This document shows positions 9,258 to 16,700 of a stretch of 45,542 bases of DNA, in pieces. The DNA lies in IMG/VR virus record IMGVR_UViG_3300027888_000007, positions 1-45,542 of that record. One strand, 5' to 3'. Origin of the DNA: a virus. The translations under genes were made by a program, and so were the position numbers. The notes under the pieces are model-generated. The model saw only the letters and a program-made list of their open reading frames with translations, was not told where the DNA came from and searched no databases. Every line of letters starts with the position of its first letter. The first letter of the stretch is position 1.

Positions 9258-9920
9258 ATGAGCAAAATAGAGACAATTCACGTCGAAGTAAAAGACGAAT
9301 ACGGAGAACACTGTTTCGGTGATGGAGTACAAGAGAAAGATACAATTCTCCGAAAACCCAAAGGTAGAGTCGATATTTTTGAAGAAAAGGATGGAGAAAG
9401 AAAGAAAATCTATTCAAGTGATAATCTTGTAGTTTATCTTGGGCGTGAATATGTAGCTGTGAGAGTTTTCAATGTTGATAACCCAAGCATAGTACCAGTT
9501 AAAGAGGATTTTATTGGATGGTTAGGTCTGGGCGATGGAGGAGTTACTCCAGGCGATCCGTTAGATCCGATTTTGCCGACTAATTATGATACCGATATGG
9601 CTAGTGAAGTTCCAATAAGTGCAACTGATACTAGCTATGGAGATTTTCGTGGTGGTTTTTATTACAAGCACCCAATTGATACAGTTGTTTTTTACCAGGA
9701 TGACGCAAATGACGATCAGTGGTTAATAGGACAAGTTACAACGACAATTGGAACCGCAGACGCCAATGGAGAATTATTGAGTGAGGCAGGTCTCTATGTA
9801 GCCCCAAGCAAATCTGGAGGCGAATCGGGTCCATTTAGCTTATTTGCGAGAGTTACATTTCCAACAATTGTAAAAGATTCTACTCGTCAGCTAGTTATTG
9901 TGTGGTATATCTATTTCTAG
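9258..9920 (+). CDS. Phage structural protein before sheath
   Basis: 220 residues. I chose the ATG at 9258 rather than the TTG at 9252 because the AAGAGGA site is then correctly spaced. The protein has the look of tail or baseplate-associated proteins of contractile phages: a glycine-rich segment with IGWLGLGDGGVTPGDP, and a C-terminal segment with ARVTFPTIVKDSTRQLVIVW that resembles conserved ends of phage structural proteins. No enzyme motif, signal peptide or membrane segment. It precedes the sheath gene by 100 nt without a visible terminator, so the two may share a transcript. Exact role unknown. Confidence 0.55.
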   Translation: MSKIETIHVEVKDEYGEHCFGDGVQEKDTILRKPKGRVDIFEEKDGERKKIYSSDNLVVYLGREYVAVRVFNVDNPSIVPVKEDFIGWLGLGDGGVTPGDPLDPILPTNYDTDMASEVPISATDTSYGDFRGGFYYKHPIDTVVFYQDDANDDQWLIGQVTTTIGTADANGELLSEAGLYVAPSKSGGESGPFSLFARVTFPTIVKDSTRQLVIVWYIYF

Positions 9921-10020
9921 AGAAGAAGACAAAAAAAGGGATTAAAAAAATATACACCTAGAGAAAGGAAGATTTCTATTAGAGCGTGCTAATTAGAGAG
10001 ACAACTAGGAGGAATTTCAT

Positions 10021-12003
10021 ATGGCAAATATCTCTCCAGGTGTATATACTAAGATCATTGACCTGTCAACATACGTACAGGCGGTACCTGGAACAATTGG
10101 TTTCTTCTGTGCGTTGACAGAGAAGGGTGAGGACAATAAATTCAAATTTATTGGTTCTCGTAGTGAATTAGTTGGTGAGTATGGCGAACCAAATATCGAA
10201 ACGTATGGACAAAGTTATGGTCAAGGTCTATACTGTGCTTACAATTACCTAGGCGAATCTGGAGCAATGTACTTCATCCGAGCACTTCCGGATGATGCCA
10301 CATTCGCAAACTTAAGAATTGATGCTGTTTATGCAGATGTAGATGCAACAGCTTCAGTCCAAATCACCTACAATGATTCACTTAACTCGAAAGCAGAAAT
10401 CACTTCTAACCTAGAACCATCTGGTGATACCTATCCCCTTTGCTTTATCTATCCAATAGGGAGAGGTCAATGGTATAATAACATTGGCATCAGATTGGTC
10501 GAACACTCAAATCCGCTATTCAATGATGTTTATGTGCTAGATATTTATGAGAAACAATCAGATGGTGACGATGTTATTATAGAGTCTTTTGAGATATCTT
10601 TTAGACCAGATGCATTGGACGATGCAGGAACTTCAATGTTTATTGTTGACGTTCTTGAAACTTATTCAACCCTCCTAAGAGCAAGTATGATGAGGGCCAA
10701 TGGTGAATGGTCTGAGGGTTACAATATTCTCTCAAGACGTTATGATAAAGAAATTGGTACAGTATCCGTAGTTGAGACACCAGGATCTGCAACAATCACT
10801 GATAACAAGCAAGACTTTAGCGATTGGCAAAATGCTGCAGAAACTGGAAATTCAACCTATATGGTTGTTGCAAAGGATGCTAGAGGTAATGTGCTTTATG
10901 GTTGGTTGGGTGCTTCTGGTGGTTCTGAAAACGACACAGTCAATGTATTTGATTCTCGTAACCTCACGGGTGCAAGTCAGTCTTGGGTTGGTGACGTCTC
11001 AGTATTTGACGATGGCGTAGGCATCACTTATGAGATCAAACAGTCAAATACAAGTGTCGCAACTGCATTTACTTCAGCTGAACCTGTTCCATTGAAATAT
11101 GGTTCAGAGGGCGCTTTGCTAGATGCAACTGGGGATCTTGTCACAACAGAGGCAACTCTGCTATTAGCCCAAGCATATGCAGGAAATCTGACAAGTGCAA
11201 TAGACGGTTCAAGTCTTGTCGATGAGGTTTTGGATACAGAGAATTTTTATATGAGCGCTGTATTTGACTGTGGTTATCCAACTGAAGTTAAACAGCAAAT
11301 CTCATCTCTTGTCCAGACGAGGCGTGACTGTGTTGCTCTATTAGACAACGGAGACAATGCAACATTCAATGCTGCCATTTCACAGAGGCAGGATGTACAT
11401 ACATTCAATACTTACTTTGTCGCGTTGTATGAGTCATATAACAAGGTCTACGACATATTTACTGGTAGGGATGTATGGTTCTCCCCAGTATTCCATATTT
11501 CCTATCTATTGCCAAGAAATGATTCTGTAGCAGAAGTCTGGTTTGCTGTTGCAGGTTTCAATCGTGCGGCAATTGATGATATTAAGGAACTCCGCTTCAA
11601 TCCGAAGTTGGGTCAGAGAGACCAAATGTATCTCAAACAACTAAACCCAATTGTGAAATTCAATCCGGGTTATGTTGTGTGGGGTCAGTTAACGAGTCAG
11701 GCAAAGGCAAGTGCTCTGCAAGATCTGAATATTGTACGCCTTGTTCTCTATATCAAGAGAGCTCTAGAGGAGTATTGCAGATACTTCATCTTTGAGCAGA
11801 ATGATCAACTGACCTGGAGTCAAGTGTCAGGTGATATTGTTCTGTTCCTAGAGGATATTAAGAGGCGAAGAGGTCTGTATAATTTCAGTGTTGAAGTTGG
11901 TGCAACAGATTATGAGAGGAAGAGAAAGACCTTCCACGTCAATGTTATCCTTGAACCAACAAGGGTTGTTGAGAAGATCGAACTCAACTTCTTCATCGTC
12001 TAA
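10021..12003 (+). CDS. Tail sheath protein
   Basis: 660 residues. The N-terminus (ISPGVYTKIIDLSTYVQAVPG) and the C-terminal domain (about residues 440-660, with YLLPRNDSVAEVWFAVAGFNR, NIVRLVLYIKRALEEYCRYF and the final EKIELNFFIV) are typical of contractile phage sheath subunits of the T4 gp18 class. It polymerises around the tail tube and contracts at infection. ATG follows CTAGGAGGAATTTC. The middle of the protein (about 110-330) is probably the variable surface insertion. The tube gene is not next to it but about 13.5 kb downstream at 25521, behind the accessory cassette, so the usual sheath-tube gene pair is split. Confidence 0.95.
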   Translation: MANISPGVYTKIIDLSTYVQAVPGTIGFFCALTEKGEDNKFKFIGSRSELVGEYGEPNIETYGQSYGQGLYCAYNYLGESGAMYFIRALPDDATFANLRIDAVYADVDATASVQITYNDSLNSKAEITSNLEPSGDTYPLCFIYPIGRGQWYNNIGIRLVEHSNPLFNDVYVLDIYEKQSDGDDVIIESFEISFRPDALDDAGTSMFIVDVLETYSTLLRASMMRANGEWSEGYNILSRRYDKEIGTVSVVETPGSATITDNKQDFSDWQNAAETGNSTYMVVAKDARGNVLYGWLGASGGSENDTVNVFDSRNLTGASQSWVGDVSVFDDGVGITYEIKQSNTSVATAFTSAEPVPLKYGSEGALLDATGDLVTTEATLLLAQAYAGNLTSAIDGSSLVDEVLDTENFYMSAVFDCGYPTEVKQQISSLVQTRRDCVALLDNGDNATFNAAISQRQDVHTFNTYFVALYESYNKVYDIFTGRDVWFSPVFHISYLLPRNDSVAEVWFAVAGFNRAAIDDIKELRFNPKLGQRDQMYLKQLNPIVKFNPGYVVWGQLTSQAKASALQDLNIVRLVLYIKRALEEYCRYFIFEQNDQLTWSQVSGDIVLFLEDIKRRRGLYNFSVEVGATDYERKRKTFHVNVILEPTRVVEKIELNFFIV

Positions 12004-12025
12004 AACCAAAAAAAATAGTAACAAA

Positions 12026-12060
12026 AATAACCCTCCGGGTAAATCTCGGGGGGTTATTTT
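12026..12060. terminator. Bidirectional hairpin terminator (copy 1)
   Basis: AATAACCCTCCG pairs with CGGGGGGTTATT (12 bp) around a nine-base loop, with T-runs outside on both strands. It lies between the convergent sheath gene and the lipoprotein gene. A near-copy is at 13105-13140. Confidence 0.85.
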
Positions 12061-12073
12061 TTCGACTTTCATC

Positions 12074-12520
12074 TTAAAGGAGAAGATTCTCTTTCCTGAG
12101 TAAGATATAAGTATTTACAGGTTTCTCCCTTATCCATTTATCAATCGTAGTTTCAAAGGCATCACTACTTTTAGTTTGGACATTCCAAGGTAAAACATAG
12201 TTTGCACCAAATCCTCCTGCTCCTGTTTTTATAGCATCGAGGACCTCATCGAGTCTACACTCCTGCGTGGCCACTATTTCCATTGAACCTAATACGATAT
12301 AATCAGCTGGGCGAGGAAGTTCTTTCTGACTTCCGATAACTGTAACCTTTGCATCCTCTACAGGTTCATAGTCTTGGGTTGTGGCCTTGAAACGCTTGAC
12401 TATAATCCTGCACTGTATCTTTTCCTCAGGGGGAAGATTCGTTTGGTAGTTCTGTCCAGCATTTGTGGTTTTGCAGGATAGAATTACCAAACCTATTATT
12501 ATGATTAAAAGTTTCTTCAT
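12074..12520 (-). CDS. Small lipoprotein
   Basis: 148 residues. The start is a classic lipoprotein signal: MKKL, a hydrophobic run and lipobox VILSC, giving a mature N-terminal Cys at about residue 16 and probable anchoring in the outer membrane of the host. The rest is a soluble domain containing a GANYVLPWN segment; it may belong to small uncharacterised bacterial lipoprotein families, but I cannot name one with confidence. Three bases separate it from the upstream lipoprotein gene, so the two are co-translated. Such phage lipoproteins often alter host envelope properties, for example by blocking superinfection; this is inference. Confidence 0.6.
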   Translation of the reverse strand: MKKLLIIIIGLVILSCKTTNAGQNYQTNLPPEEKIQCRIIVKRFKATTQDYEPVEDAKVTVIGSQKELPRPADYIVLGSMEIVATQECRLDEVLDAIKTGAGGFGANYVLPWNVQTKSSDAFETTIDKWIREKPVNTYILLRKENLLL

Positions 12521-12523
12521 TCT

Positions 12524-13078
12524 CTACTCCTCTCTCGTTTTCTGATCCTCCTCCAATTTATACCACGGAACTCGTAGTACATTGTGTAGAGCAATTGTGC
12601 TGTAAATTGCATATTCTAAGTCACCATTACCGCCTGCATCATCTATCGTCTTAAAATCATTATATTTAGAGTTATGCATGACGGGATAAAACCAAGTACC
12701 AATTGCTGCTGTACCAACATATCCCTTGGTGAAATAGGAATATCTTGTTGCCTCAAAACTGGTTAGAGCAAGGCCAACACTGTGTTGAAGGACAAACCCT
12801 CCACGTGCAAACCATCTCAAATCACTATCGCTATCGTGGTCATCTACGTGTTCAGCTCTATAACCGTTTTCGAAGTGCCAATCAACACCCCAAATCTCTC
12901 CTGCTAACCAGTGACCAGCAGTGTGTACTCCTATACTTGTTACAATTCCAGCACCGACGTATGCCCAATCTTTCGGTTTTGCCTCTGTGACTATATCCAT
13001 ATCAATTCCGAAGAAATAGAACTTCGTTCCTCCACAACCACAGAGTAATAACAGAAGAACAAGCATAATTTTCTTCAT
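12524..13078 (-). CDS. Lipoprotein with membrane-associated segments
   Basis: 184 residues. Signal peptide with lipobox LLCGC (Cys at about residue 15). The mature part contains a His-rich stretch (VHTAGHWLAGEIWG, VDDHDSDSD), a further His (LQHSVGLA) and moderately hydrophobic, glycine-rich segments. This pattern recalls small membrane or beta-barrel-like proteins, but no family is recognised. It forms a two-gene unit with the next lipoprotein. Both genes sit between two nearly identical terminators, the typical layout of a moron, an independently acquired gene expressed for the benefit of the phage or lysogen. Confidence 0.55.
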   Translation of the reverse strand: MKKIMLVLLLLLCGCGGTKFYFFGIDMDIVTEAKPKDWAYVGAGIVTSIGVHTAGHWLAGEIWGVDWHFENGYRAEHVDDHDSDSDLRWFARGGFVLQHSVGLALTSFEATRYSYFTKGYVGTAAIGTWFYPVMHNSKYNDFKTIDDAGGNGDLEYAIYSTIALHNVLRVPWYKLEEDQKTREE

Positions 13079-13104
13079 CCAATATTCACTCCTTTGAAGA
13101 TAAA

Positions 13105-13140
13105 AATAACCCTCCGGAGAATCTTAACGGGGGTTATTTT
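13105..13140. terminator. Hairpin terminator (copy 2)
   Basis: AATAACCCTCCG and CGGGGGTTATT form a stem flanked by A- and T-runs. It is nearly identical to the terminator at 12026-12060 in the same orientation and lies between the 59-aa gene and the lipoprotein pair. Confidence 0.8.
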
Positions 13141-13152
13141 TGGATGAGGTTT

Positions 13153-13332
13153 CTACTTGATGACGGGATCGAAAGGATCGCCCATATCTTCTATGATTAT
13201 GATGGCATCCATATCCAATTTCTCAAGTTCTTCTTCAGTTGCCTTGAGACCTTCGATAGGATCATCCTTTCTCTTCTTGTACTTGTCTGCCGCCATTGCC
13301 CCTTCTCTGATAATTCTCTCGTAATAATTCAT
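13153..13332 (-). CDS. Small acidic hypothetical protein (59 aa)
   Basis: An ORF of 59 residues starting MNYYERIIREGAMAADKYKK and ending in an acidic tail with EDMGDPFDPVIK. An AGGAGG site lies about ten bases before the ATG, and the gene fits exactly between the PilZ gene (14 bases upstream) and the terminator just downstream. There is no cysteine, membrane segment or signal peptide; it is rich in Lys, Glu and Asp and probably helical. It looks like the third gene of the PilZ operon. Function unknown. Confidence 0.6.
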   Translation of the reverse strand: MNYYERIIREGAMAADKYKKRKDDPIEGLKATEEELEKLDMDAIIIIEDMGDPFDPVIK

Positions 13333-13346
13333 GAGGTAACATCCTC

Positions 13347-13712
13347 CTATGGTGTTACTGCTATTTTCCTGATCAGAGTTCTGACTCTAGACTTGTCCTT
13401 TGGATCTAAGGACACAAATTTGATCCCGAACCCGTAGCGGTTAGTCCAGACAACCTTTCCATAAACCAGTATTGGTGAATCATTTGGCAGATCAATACAT
13501 AAATTAGTGAAGACGCCAACTGGCATACTCACATTCCCTGCGGAGATGAATACACCACCAACACTAATGTTTCTGGTTTTTCCGTGTCTGAATTGACCAT
13601 TTAGGTCTGTAAACCTAACGGGTAGTGCTACCTCAACCCTTACTGATCTCCTCTTTGAAACATACAACTTGGCTGTTTGATTCTCTTTTGTTAGTAATTC
13701 TTCCACGGTCAA
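13347..13712 (-). CDS. PilZ domain protein 1
   Basis: 121 residues. Both c-di-GMP-binding motifs of the PilZ family are intact: RxxxR at residues 21-25 (RRSVR) and (D/N)xSxxG at 48-53 (NISVGG), followed by the expected beta-barrel strands (VYGKVVWTNRYGFGIKFV). It is essentially a stand-alone PilZ domain with a 20-residue N-terminal tail and no output domain. PilZ proteins sense the bacterial second messenger c-di-GMP and act by binding partners in motility, biofilm or polysaccharide pathways. It overlaps the second PilZ gene by four bases, so the two are translationally coupled. In a phage it may sense or sequester the host signal; that part is inference. Confidence 0.85.
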   Translation of the reverse strand: MTVEELLTKENQTAKLYVSKRRSVRVEVALPVRFTDLNGQFRHGKTRNISVGGVFISAGNVSMPVGVFTNLCIDLPNDSPILVYGKVVWTNRYGFGIKFVSLDPKDKSRVRTLIRKIAVTP

Positions 13713-14164
13713 CTCCTTCCTGACCCTAGACTTTCGTTTACGAATTTGAAAAGGAGCTTTATGTGATCCTGACTTAAGTTTTCAAATTCGACTGCAAAAC
13801 CAGCCTCCTCTCGTCCGGCAACTTCATTAGAGCGGACAACTCGTGCACCAATCATTCCAATATCCGCTCTGAACGGACTAATTACTCGAACTGTCAGAGC
13901 GATCTTTGTACCAACTGGTGGGGGGTCAGAATCCAAAATATATGCTCCACCCACACTGAGGTCTCTAGTGAGTGCACAGGCATGAGTTGCCTTATGGGTA
14001 TAAACCAGGGGAAGACTAGCTCTAACCCTCACCTTGAGTCGCTTGAGGACTTCAGTCTGACCTGCGTCGACTACTTGACACTCCATTAAACTTGTTGCTA
14101 ACTCCATTTCCTTCGTATCAAGAAACTTCCTTAGCTCCTGTTCTGTGGTAATTTCAATCGCCAT
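13709..14164 (-). CDS. PilZ domain protein 2
   Basis: 151 residues. RxxxR at 42-46 (RLKVR) and DxSxxG at 68-73 (DLSVGG) are both present, so c-di-GMP binding is expected. It has a longer N-terminal helical extension (about 38 residues) than its neighbour. The C-terminal part carries the usual PilZ strand pattern (IGARVVRSNEVAGREEAGFAVEF). First gene of the operon. A GGAGGT site precedes the ATG, and a class B promoter-like motif lies about 45 nt upstream. The two PilZ proteins are only distantly similar, so this is an old duplication or two separate acquisitions. Confidence 0.85.
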   Translation of the reverse strand: MAIEITTEQELRKFLDTKEMELATSLMECQVVDAGQTEVLKRLKVRVRASLPLVYTHKATHACALTRDLSVGGAYILDSDPPPVGTKIALTVRVISPFRADIGMIGARVVRSNEVAGREEAGFAVEFENLSQDHIKLLFKFVNESLGSGRS

Positions 14165-14208
14165 GTAAATAACCTCCTTTCATTTAAAATCAAAAACTAT
14201 TATCCAGT

Positions 14209-14223
14209 AATTAATATATATAG
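14209..14223 (-). promoter_or_regulatory. Class B promoter-like motif
   Basis: On the minus strand CTATATATATTAATT, identical over 15 bases to copies at 24706-24720 (minus) and 40388-40402 (plus). It points at the PilZ operon. Confidence 0.55.
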
Positions 14224-14256
14224 AGAATGATTTTTAACTGATCTGTTCTCATATCT

Positions 14257-14274
14257 AGAACATATATAAAATAG
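14257..14274 (+). promoter_or_regulatory. Class A-like promoter motif (degenerate)
   Basis: AGAACATATATAAAATAG, about 31 nt before the ATG at 14306. It keeps AGAACA and a TATAAAA box but differs in the middle. It diverges from the class B site 34 bases away. Confidence 0.45.
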
Positions 14275-14305
14275 AGACACAGAACCAAAAAAAGGAGTTA
14301 GAAAA

Positions 14306-14527
14306 ATGCTGATTAATTATGACGCGAAATGTCAAGAAGTGAAGGCGAAGTTTGACGAATTTTTGGAAGCTGCTGAAAAGGGGAGAGAAGGGCATGGAAG
14401 TAAAACGCATGCCCTGAAAGCAAGGAAGTTAAGTACAGAGATAGCGATGTTATTGAAAGATTTCCGTGCTATCTCAATTGCCAATGATAAGGCAAAACCA
14501 GTTAAGAAAAGAAATCCTCAAGCCTAA
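14306..14527 (+). CDS. Histone H1 (Hc1)-like DNA-binding protein
   Basis: 73 residues, basic and helical. Its pattern (KAKFDEFLEAAEKG, then ALKARKLSTEIAMLLKDFRAISI and a Lys/Arg-rich tail KPVKKR) resembles the N-terminal helical hairpin of bacterial histone H1-like Hc1 proteins, which condense DNA. AAAGGAG ribosome-binding site. It has its own promoter-like motif and a strong terminator, and is the only plus-strand gene in an otherwise minus-strand accessory region. A role in compacting phage or host DNA, or packaging with the genome, is inference. The call rests on pattern resemblance in a short protein. Confidence 0.5.
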   Translation: MLINYDAKCQEVKAKFDEFLEAAEKGREGHGSKTHALKARKLSTEIAMLLKDFRAISIANDKAKPVKKRNPQA

Positions 14528-14562
14528 AACAGGCTGTCCGTTCACTCTCCTTCCACCCTTGG

Positions 14563-14605
14563 CCCCACTCAGGATTATTAGTCCTGAGTGGGGTTATTTT
14601 TTTAT
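14563..14605 (+). terminator. Strong intrinsic terminator
   Basis: CCCCACTCAGGA and TCCTGAGTGGGG form a perfect 12-bp stem with a seven-base loop, followed by TTATTTTTTTATT. It ends the Hc1-like transcript. The T-tract overlaps the last codon of the out-of-frame lipoprotein extension on the other strand. Confidence 0.9.
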
Positions 14606-14701
14606 TCACTATCTACACCTTTATACCTTGTTGGATTGCTCATCCAGTCTACAATTTCATCTGTCAGAATCCTATCTTGAGTTGGTTCTTCTTGTAGAGA
14701 T
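14602..14701 (-). other. Out-of-frame continuation of the 14702 lipoprotein gene
   Basis: Directly past the stop of the lipoprotein, the reading frame shifted by one base stays open for about 34 codons (SVRSLQEEPTQDRILTDEIV, then DWMSNPTRYKGVDSE) to a TAA at 14602. It has no convincing start or ribosome-binding site of its own. The join fits one protein with a frameshift near 14705-14712. Confidence 0.45.
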
Positions 14702-14896
14702 CTAACTGAACTTTGTGGGGTTTCCAAGTGATTTCTGAATAGATGAAAAAGATCTTCCTAGCAAATTAGGAATGTCAAATAACGTCTTGATCTCTTGAGT
14801 TTCTCTACTTTCTATTTTATTTTCTTCTGTTGAAGAACTACAAGAATATACTGCAACTATAGAAAGTAAAAGAATACTAATTATTATCCTCTTCAT
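14702..14896 (-). CDS. Short lipoprotein, probably frameshifted
   Basis: 64 residues as read: MKRI, a hydrophobic signal and lipobox VYSC (Cys about 19), then a linker and the segment DIPNLLGRSFSSIQKSLGNPTK. That segment looks like the beginning of a small alpha/beta domain in which IxxLxGKxxxxVxxxLGxPT recurs, yet the protein stops right there. Coding potential continues in another frame (see 14602-14701), so this is a decayed gene, a sequencing error, or a recoded gene. Its 5' end overlaps the upstream gene by 20 nt. Probably an envelope-anchored protein; function unknown. Confidence 0.5.
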   Translation of the reverse strand: MKRIIISILLLSIVAVYSCSSSTEENKIESRETQEIKTLFDIPNLLGRSFSSIQKSLGNPTKFS

Positions 14897-15320
14897 TTTT
14901 CCACCTCCCCCACTCCTGTGGATTCGTAGTATCTGGCAAACAAAGATATCTACTGCTTGTAAACCATTGATCTTTCACAGAAGTGTTTATAGCACAGCAT
15001 TTTTCAGGTGAGATTTGAGGTTTATCCTCATCTTCTTCAATGGCTTCAGATATCATTTTGTATTTCTTTCTCCACAATTTAACTTTAGCCTCATCACATG
15101 ATTTAAGAGATGGATAAACCTCAATTAATCTGTATACTTGACTAGATTCTTTTTCAATATAGTCAATACTTTCATACCTCACCCACAAAACCCAATAGAC
15201 CTCTTCGTCCTCGATGACTTCACTTTCTCTGGTTAATACCAATACCATTACAGCTGTCATTACTAGAAGAGCGGATAAAACTAGAAGAGAAAGTATAGTT
15301 GTAATTTTCCTTGCTGTCAC
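14877..15320 (-). CDS. Membrane-anchored hypothetical protein
   Basis: 147 residues with a GTG start overlapping the upstream stop (GTGA). One N-terminal membrane helix (about residues 8-30) is followed by a soluble domain with several Cys (SCDEAK, KCCAIN, RYLCLP) and many Trp/Tyr. The Cys pairs suit an oxidised, periplasmic location, so the likely topology is N-in with the bulk outside the cytoplasm. No family recognised. Part of a chain of overlapping genes from 24499 down to 14602. Confidence 0.55.
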   Translation of the reverse strand: MTARKITTILSLLVLSALLVMTAVMVLVLTRESEVIEDEEVYWVLWVRYESIDYIEKESSQVYRLIEVYPSLKSCDEAKVKLWRKKYKMISEAIEEDEDKPQISPEKCCAINTSVKDQWFTSSRYLCLPDTTNPQEWGRWKNEEDNN

Positions 15321-16096
15321 TTCTTGCCACCTCTCTCTTTCATAATTTTCAAATTGTTTTCTCGTACTTGTCTTATAATCTCCCTCTCTTTCTTTAAATT
15401 CTCTTCTGCCTTTTTATAGTCAAAAGGTCTTTTCTTGAGAGCATAGGGAGCAGAACTCTTAGTTTCCCACAAATAGTCATATCTCTTCCAATACTCAATG
15501 AATTTTATCCACTCATCATCACACCAACTAGGAGTCCACCCCGATGACCTACAAGTGAAAACGATCTCGAATTTTCTAGGGTAAATCATTGTTGGAATTT
15601 CATAGAATACTTGATGGACAAAATTCGGTTCGCCATCCTCTGGACTCTCTCTTCTCCAAGGAGGGTAGATAACTGTATAACCAAATAATCTTTTATTCTC
15701 ACGTAAGTGACGAACCCAATTATCACAGTTCAATTTTTCCATATCATAACCAGCATCGTGGTGCTGATCAAAATTCCATATTGAAAATTTCACACTAGAT
15801 TCGAAAAAGTTTTCAAGAACCATCAAGATATCTTTATGAGATTCTGCAATGCAAAGGTGCATTGATGGTTCTAAGGGGCACGCTCTTTGCCAAAAATTCT
15901 TCAAGAGTTTCTGATCTGGTTTGACAATATCTTTTGCCTCTTCTCCAGTTTTCATATGAACGTTGCCATATCTAAGAGGCCAAAGATACTCTAAGAAGAC
16001 CATACTCTCTTCTTTTTGACTCCAGTCAAACCAGTATACATCAGGAAAAAAGTAATCCCAGTCAACTGAAAGAACCCTCGCTACGGTTTCGTGCAT
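15317..16096 (-). CDS. Arginase/UPF0489-like hypothetical protein
   Basis: 259 residues. The segment VLSVDWDYFFPDVYWFD near the N-terminus and IWNFDQHHDAGYD in the middle resemble the metal-ligand motifs of the arginase/deacetylase-like fold (Asp-rich strand ends, DxHHD). Similar pairs occur in UPF0489-type proteins. The C-terminal 45 residues form a charged helix. If the fold is right, it would be a metal-dependent hydrolase acting on an unknown amide substrate; this is inference from two motifs. The gene overlaps the membrane gene upstream by 16 nt and the next gene by 4 nt. Confidence 0.35.
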   Translation of the reverse strand: MHETVARVLSVDWDYFFPDVYWFDWSQKEESMVFLEYLWPLRYGNVHMKTGEEAKDIVKPDQKLLKNFWQRACPLEPSMHLCIAESHKDILMVLENFFESSVKFSIWNFDQHHDAGYDMEKLNCDNWVRHLRENKRLFGYTVIYPPWRRESPEDGEPNFVHQVFYEIPTMIYPRKFEIVFTCRSSGWTPSWCDDEWIKFIEYWKRYDYLWETKSSAPYALKKRPFDYKKAEENLKKEREIIRQVRENNLKIMKERGGKK

Positions 16097-16287
16097 AATT
16101 TAGTAATCTCCTTTAGTACTAGTTTAAAGGTTATAAAAGAATTAATAAGGATAAATCCGCCAAATACTAATGGAAACCAAATCTTTAATGTTTTCCCTCC
16201 TGCGATAGAGATCCCTAGACACAGGAGGAAAAACATTAAAGGGATTAATACTGATATTAATAAAAAGCATTTAAGTCTTTCACTCAT
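16081..16287 (-). CDS. Small two-helix membrane protein
   Basis: 68 residues when started at the ATG at 16287, preceded by CGGAGGGG just after the stop of the upstream gene. The longer open frame to 16476 runs through that upstream gene and lacks a ribosome-binding site. Two hydrophobic segments (about residues 8-30 and 38-58) make it an inner-membrane protein with a short loop; the hydrophobic pattern could suit a holin-like or accessory membrane role, but nothing proves it. Basic C-terminus (KEITKLCTKP). Confidence 0.5.
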   Translation of the reverse strand: MSERLKCFLLISVLIPLMFFLLCLGISIAGGKTLKIWFPLVFGGFILINSFITFKLVLKEITKLCTKP

Positions 16288-16298
16288 TTGCCCCTCCG

Positions 16299-16700
16299 TT
16301 AAAGTTTTACAATTATATATGGCATACCGCCAGGCAGTATATTCCACATATCTCTTGGTAAAGTGTAGGAGACTAAATCTATTGCCATACCAAGACAGAA
16401 TAATTGGTCCATTGTCATATGGAGACCAGTCCACTGCTCTCCATCTTTGGTCATACAAGCATTTAAGAAGGTCCACCCGCCTCCTCCTGATTTCTTAAAT
16501 TCATCAGGCAATTGGTTAAGCATCTCAGTAATTTCTTTTCGATGACCTTCGATTCGATCTTTATTAAATCCAAAGCGGTTTAGAATACCTTCTACTTCAA
16601 TCATTCCATCAAGATCTTTAGGCATTCCATGAATTGTAAGTTCACTCTGTTTGTACAGGCAATCTTTGAAAATAAATTCAACTCTCCCAGCATCAATCAT
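16299..16700 (-). CDS. Hypothetical phage protein
   Basis: 133 residues; ATG overlaps the preceding stop (ATGA). Notable segments are a charged helical middle and a glycine patch followed by GGGGWTFLNACMTKDGEQW and MDQLFCLGMAIDLVSYTLPRDMW. No signal peptide or membrane segment is obvious. The rather conserved-looking Gly/Trp-rich core suggests a compact folded domain, but I do not recognise the family. Function unknown. Confidence 0.5.
   Translation of the reverse strand: MIDAGRVEFIFKDCLYKQSELTIHGMPKDLDGMIEVEGILNRFGFNKDRIEGHRKEITEMLNQLPDEFKKSGGGGWTFLNACMTKDGEQWTGLHMTMDQLFCLGMAIDLVSYTLPRDMWNILPGGMPYIIVKL

Noticed and set aside
11848-12103. Overlapping short ORFs at the end of the sheath gene
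   Set aside because: Both frames run through the sheath coding end and the terminator hairpin; no start signals.
16091-16498. Plus-strand ORF of 135 aa
   Set aside because: It lies opposite three well-supported minus-strand genes, with no ribosome-binding site and unnatural composition.
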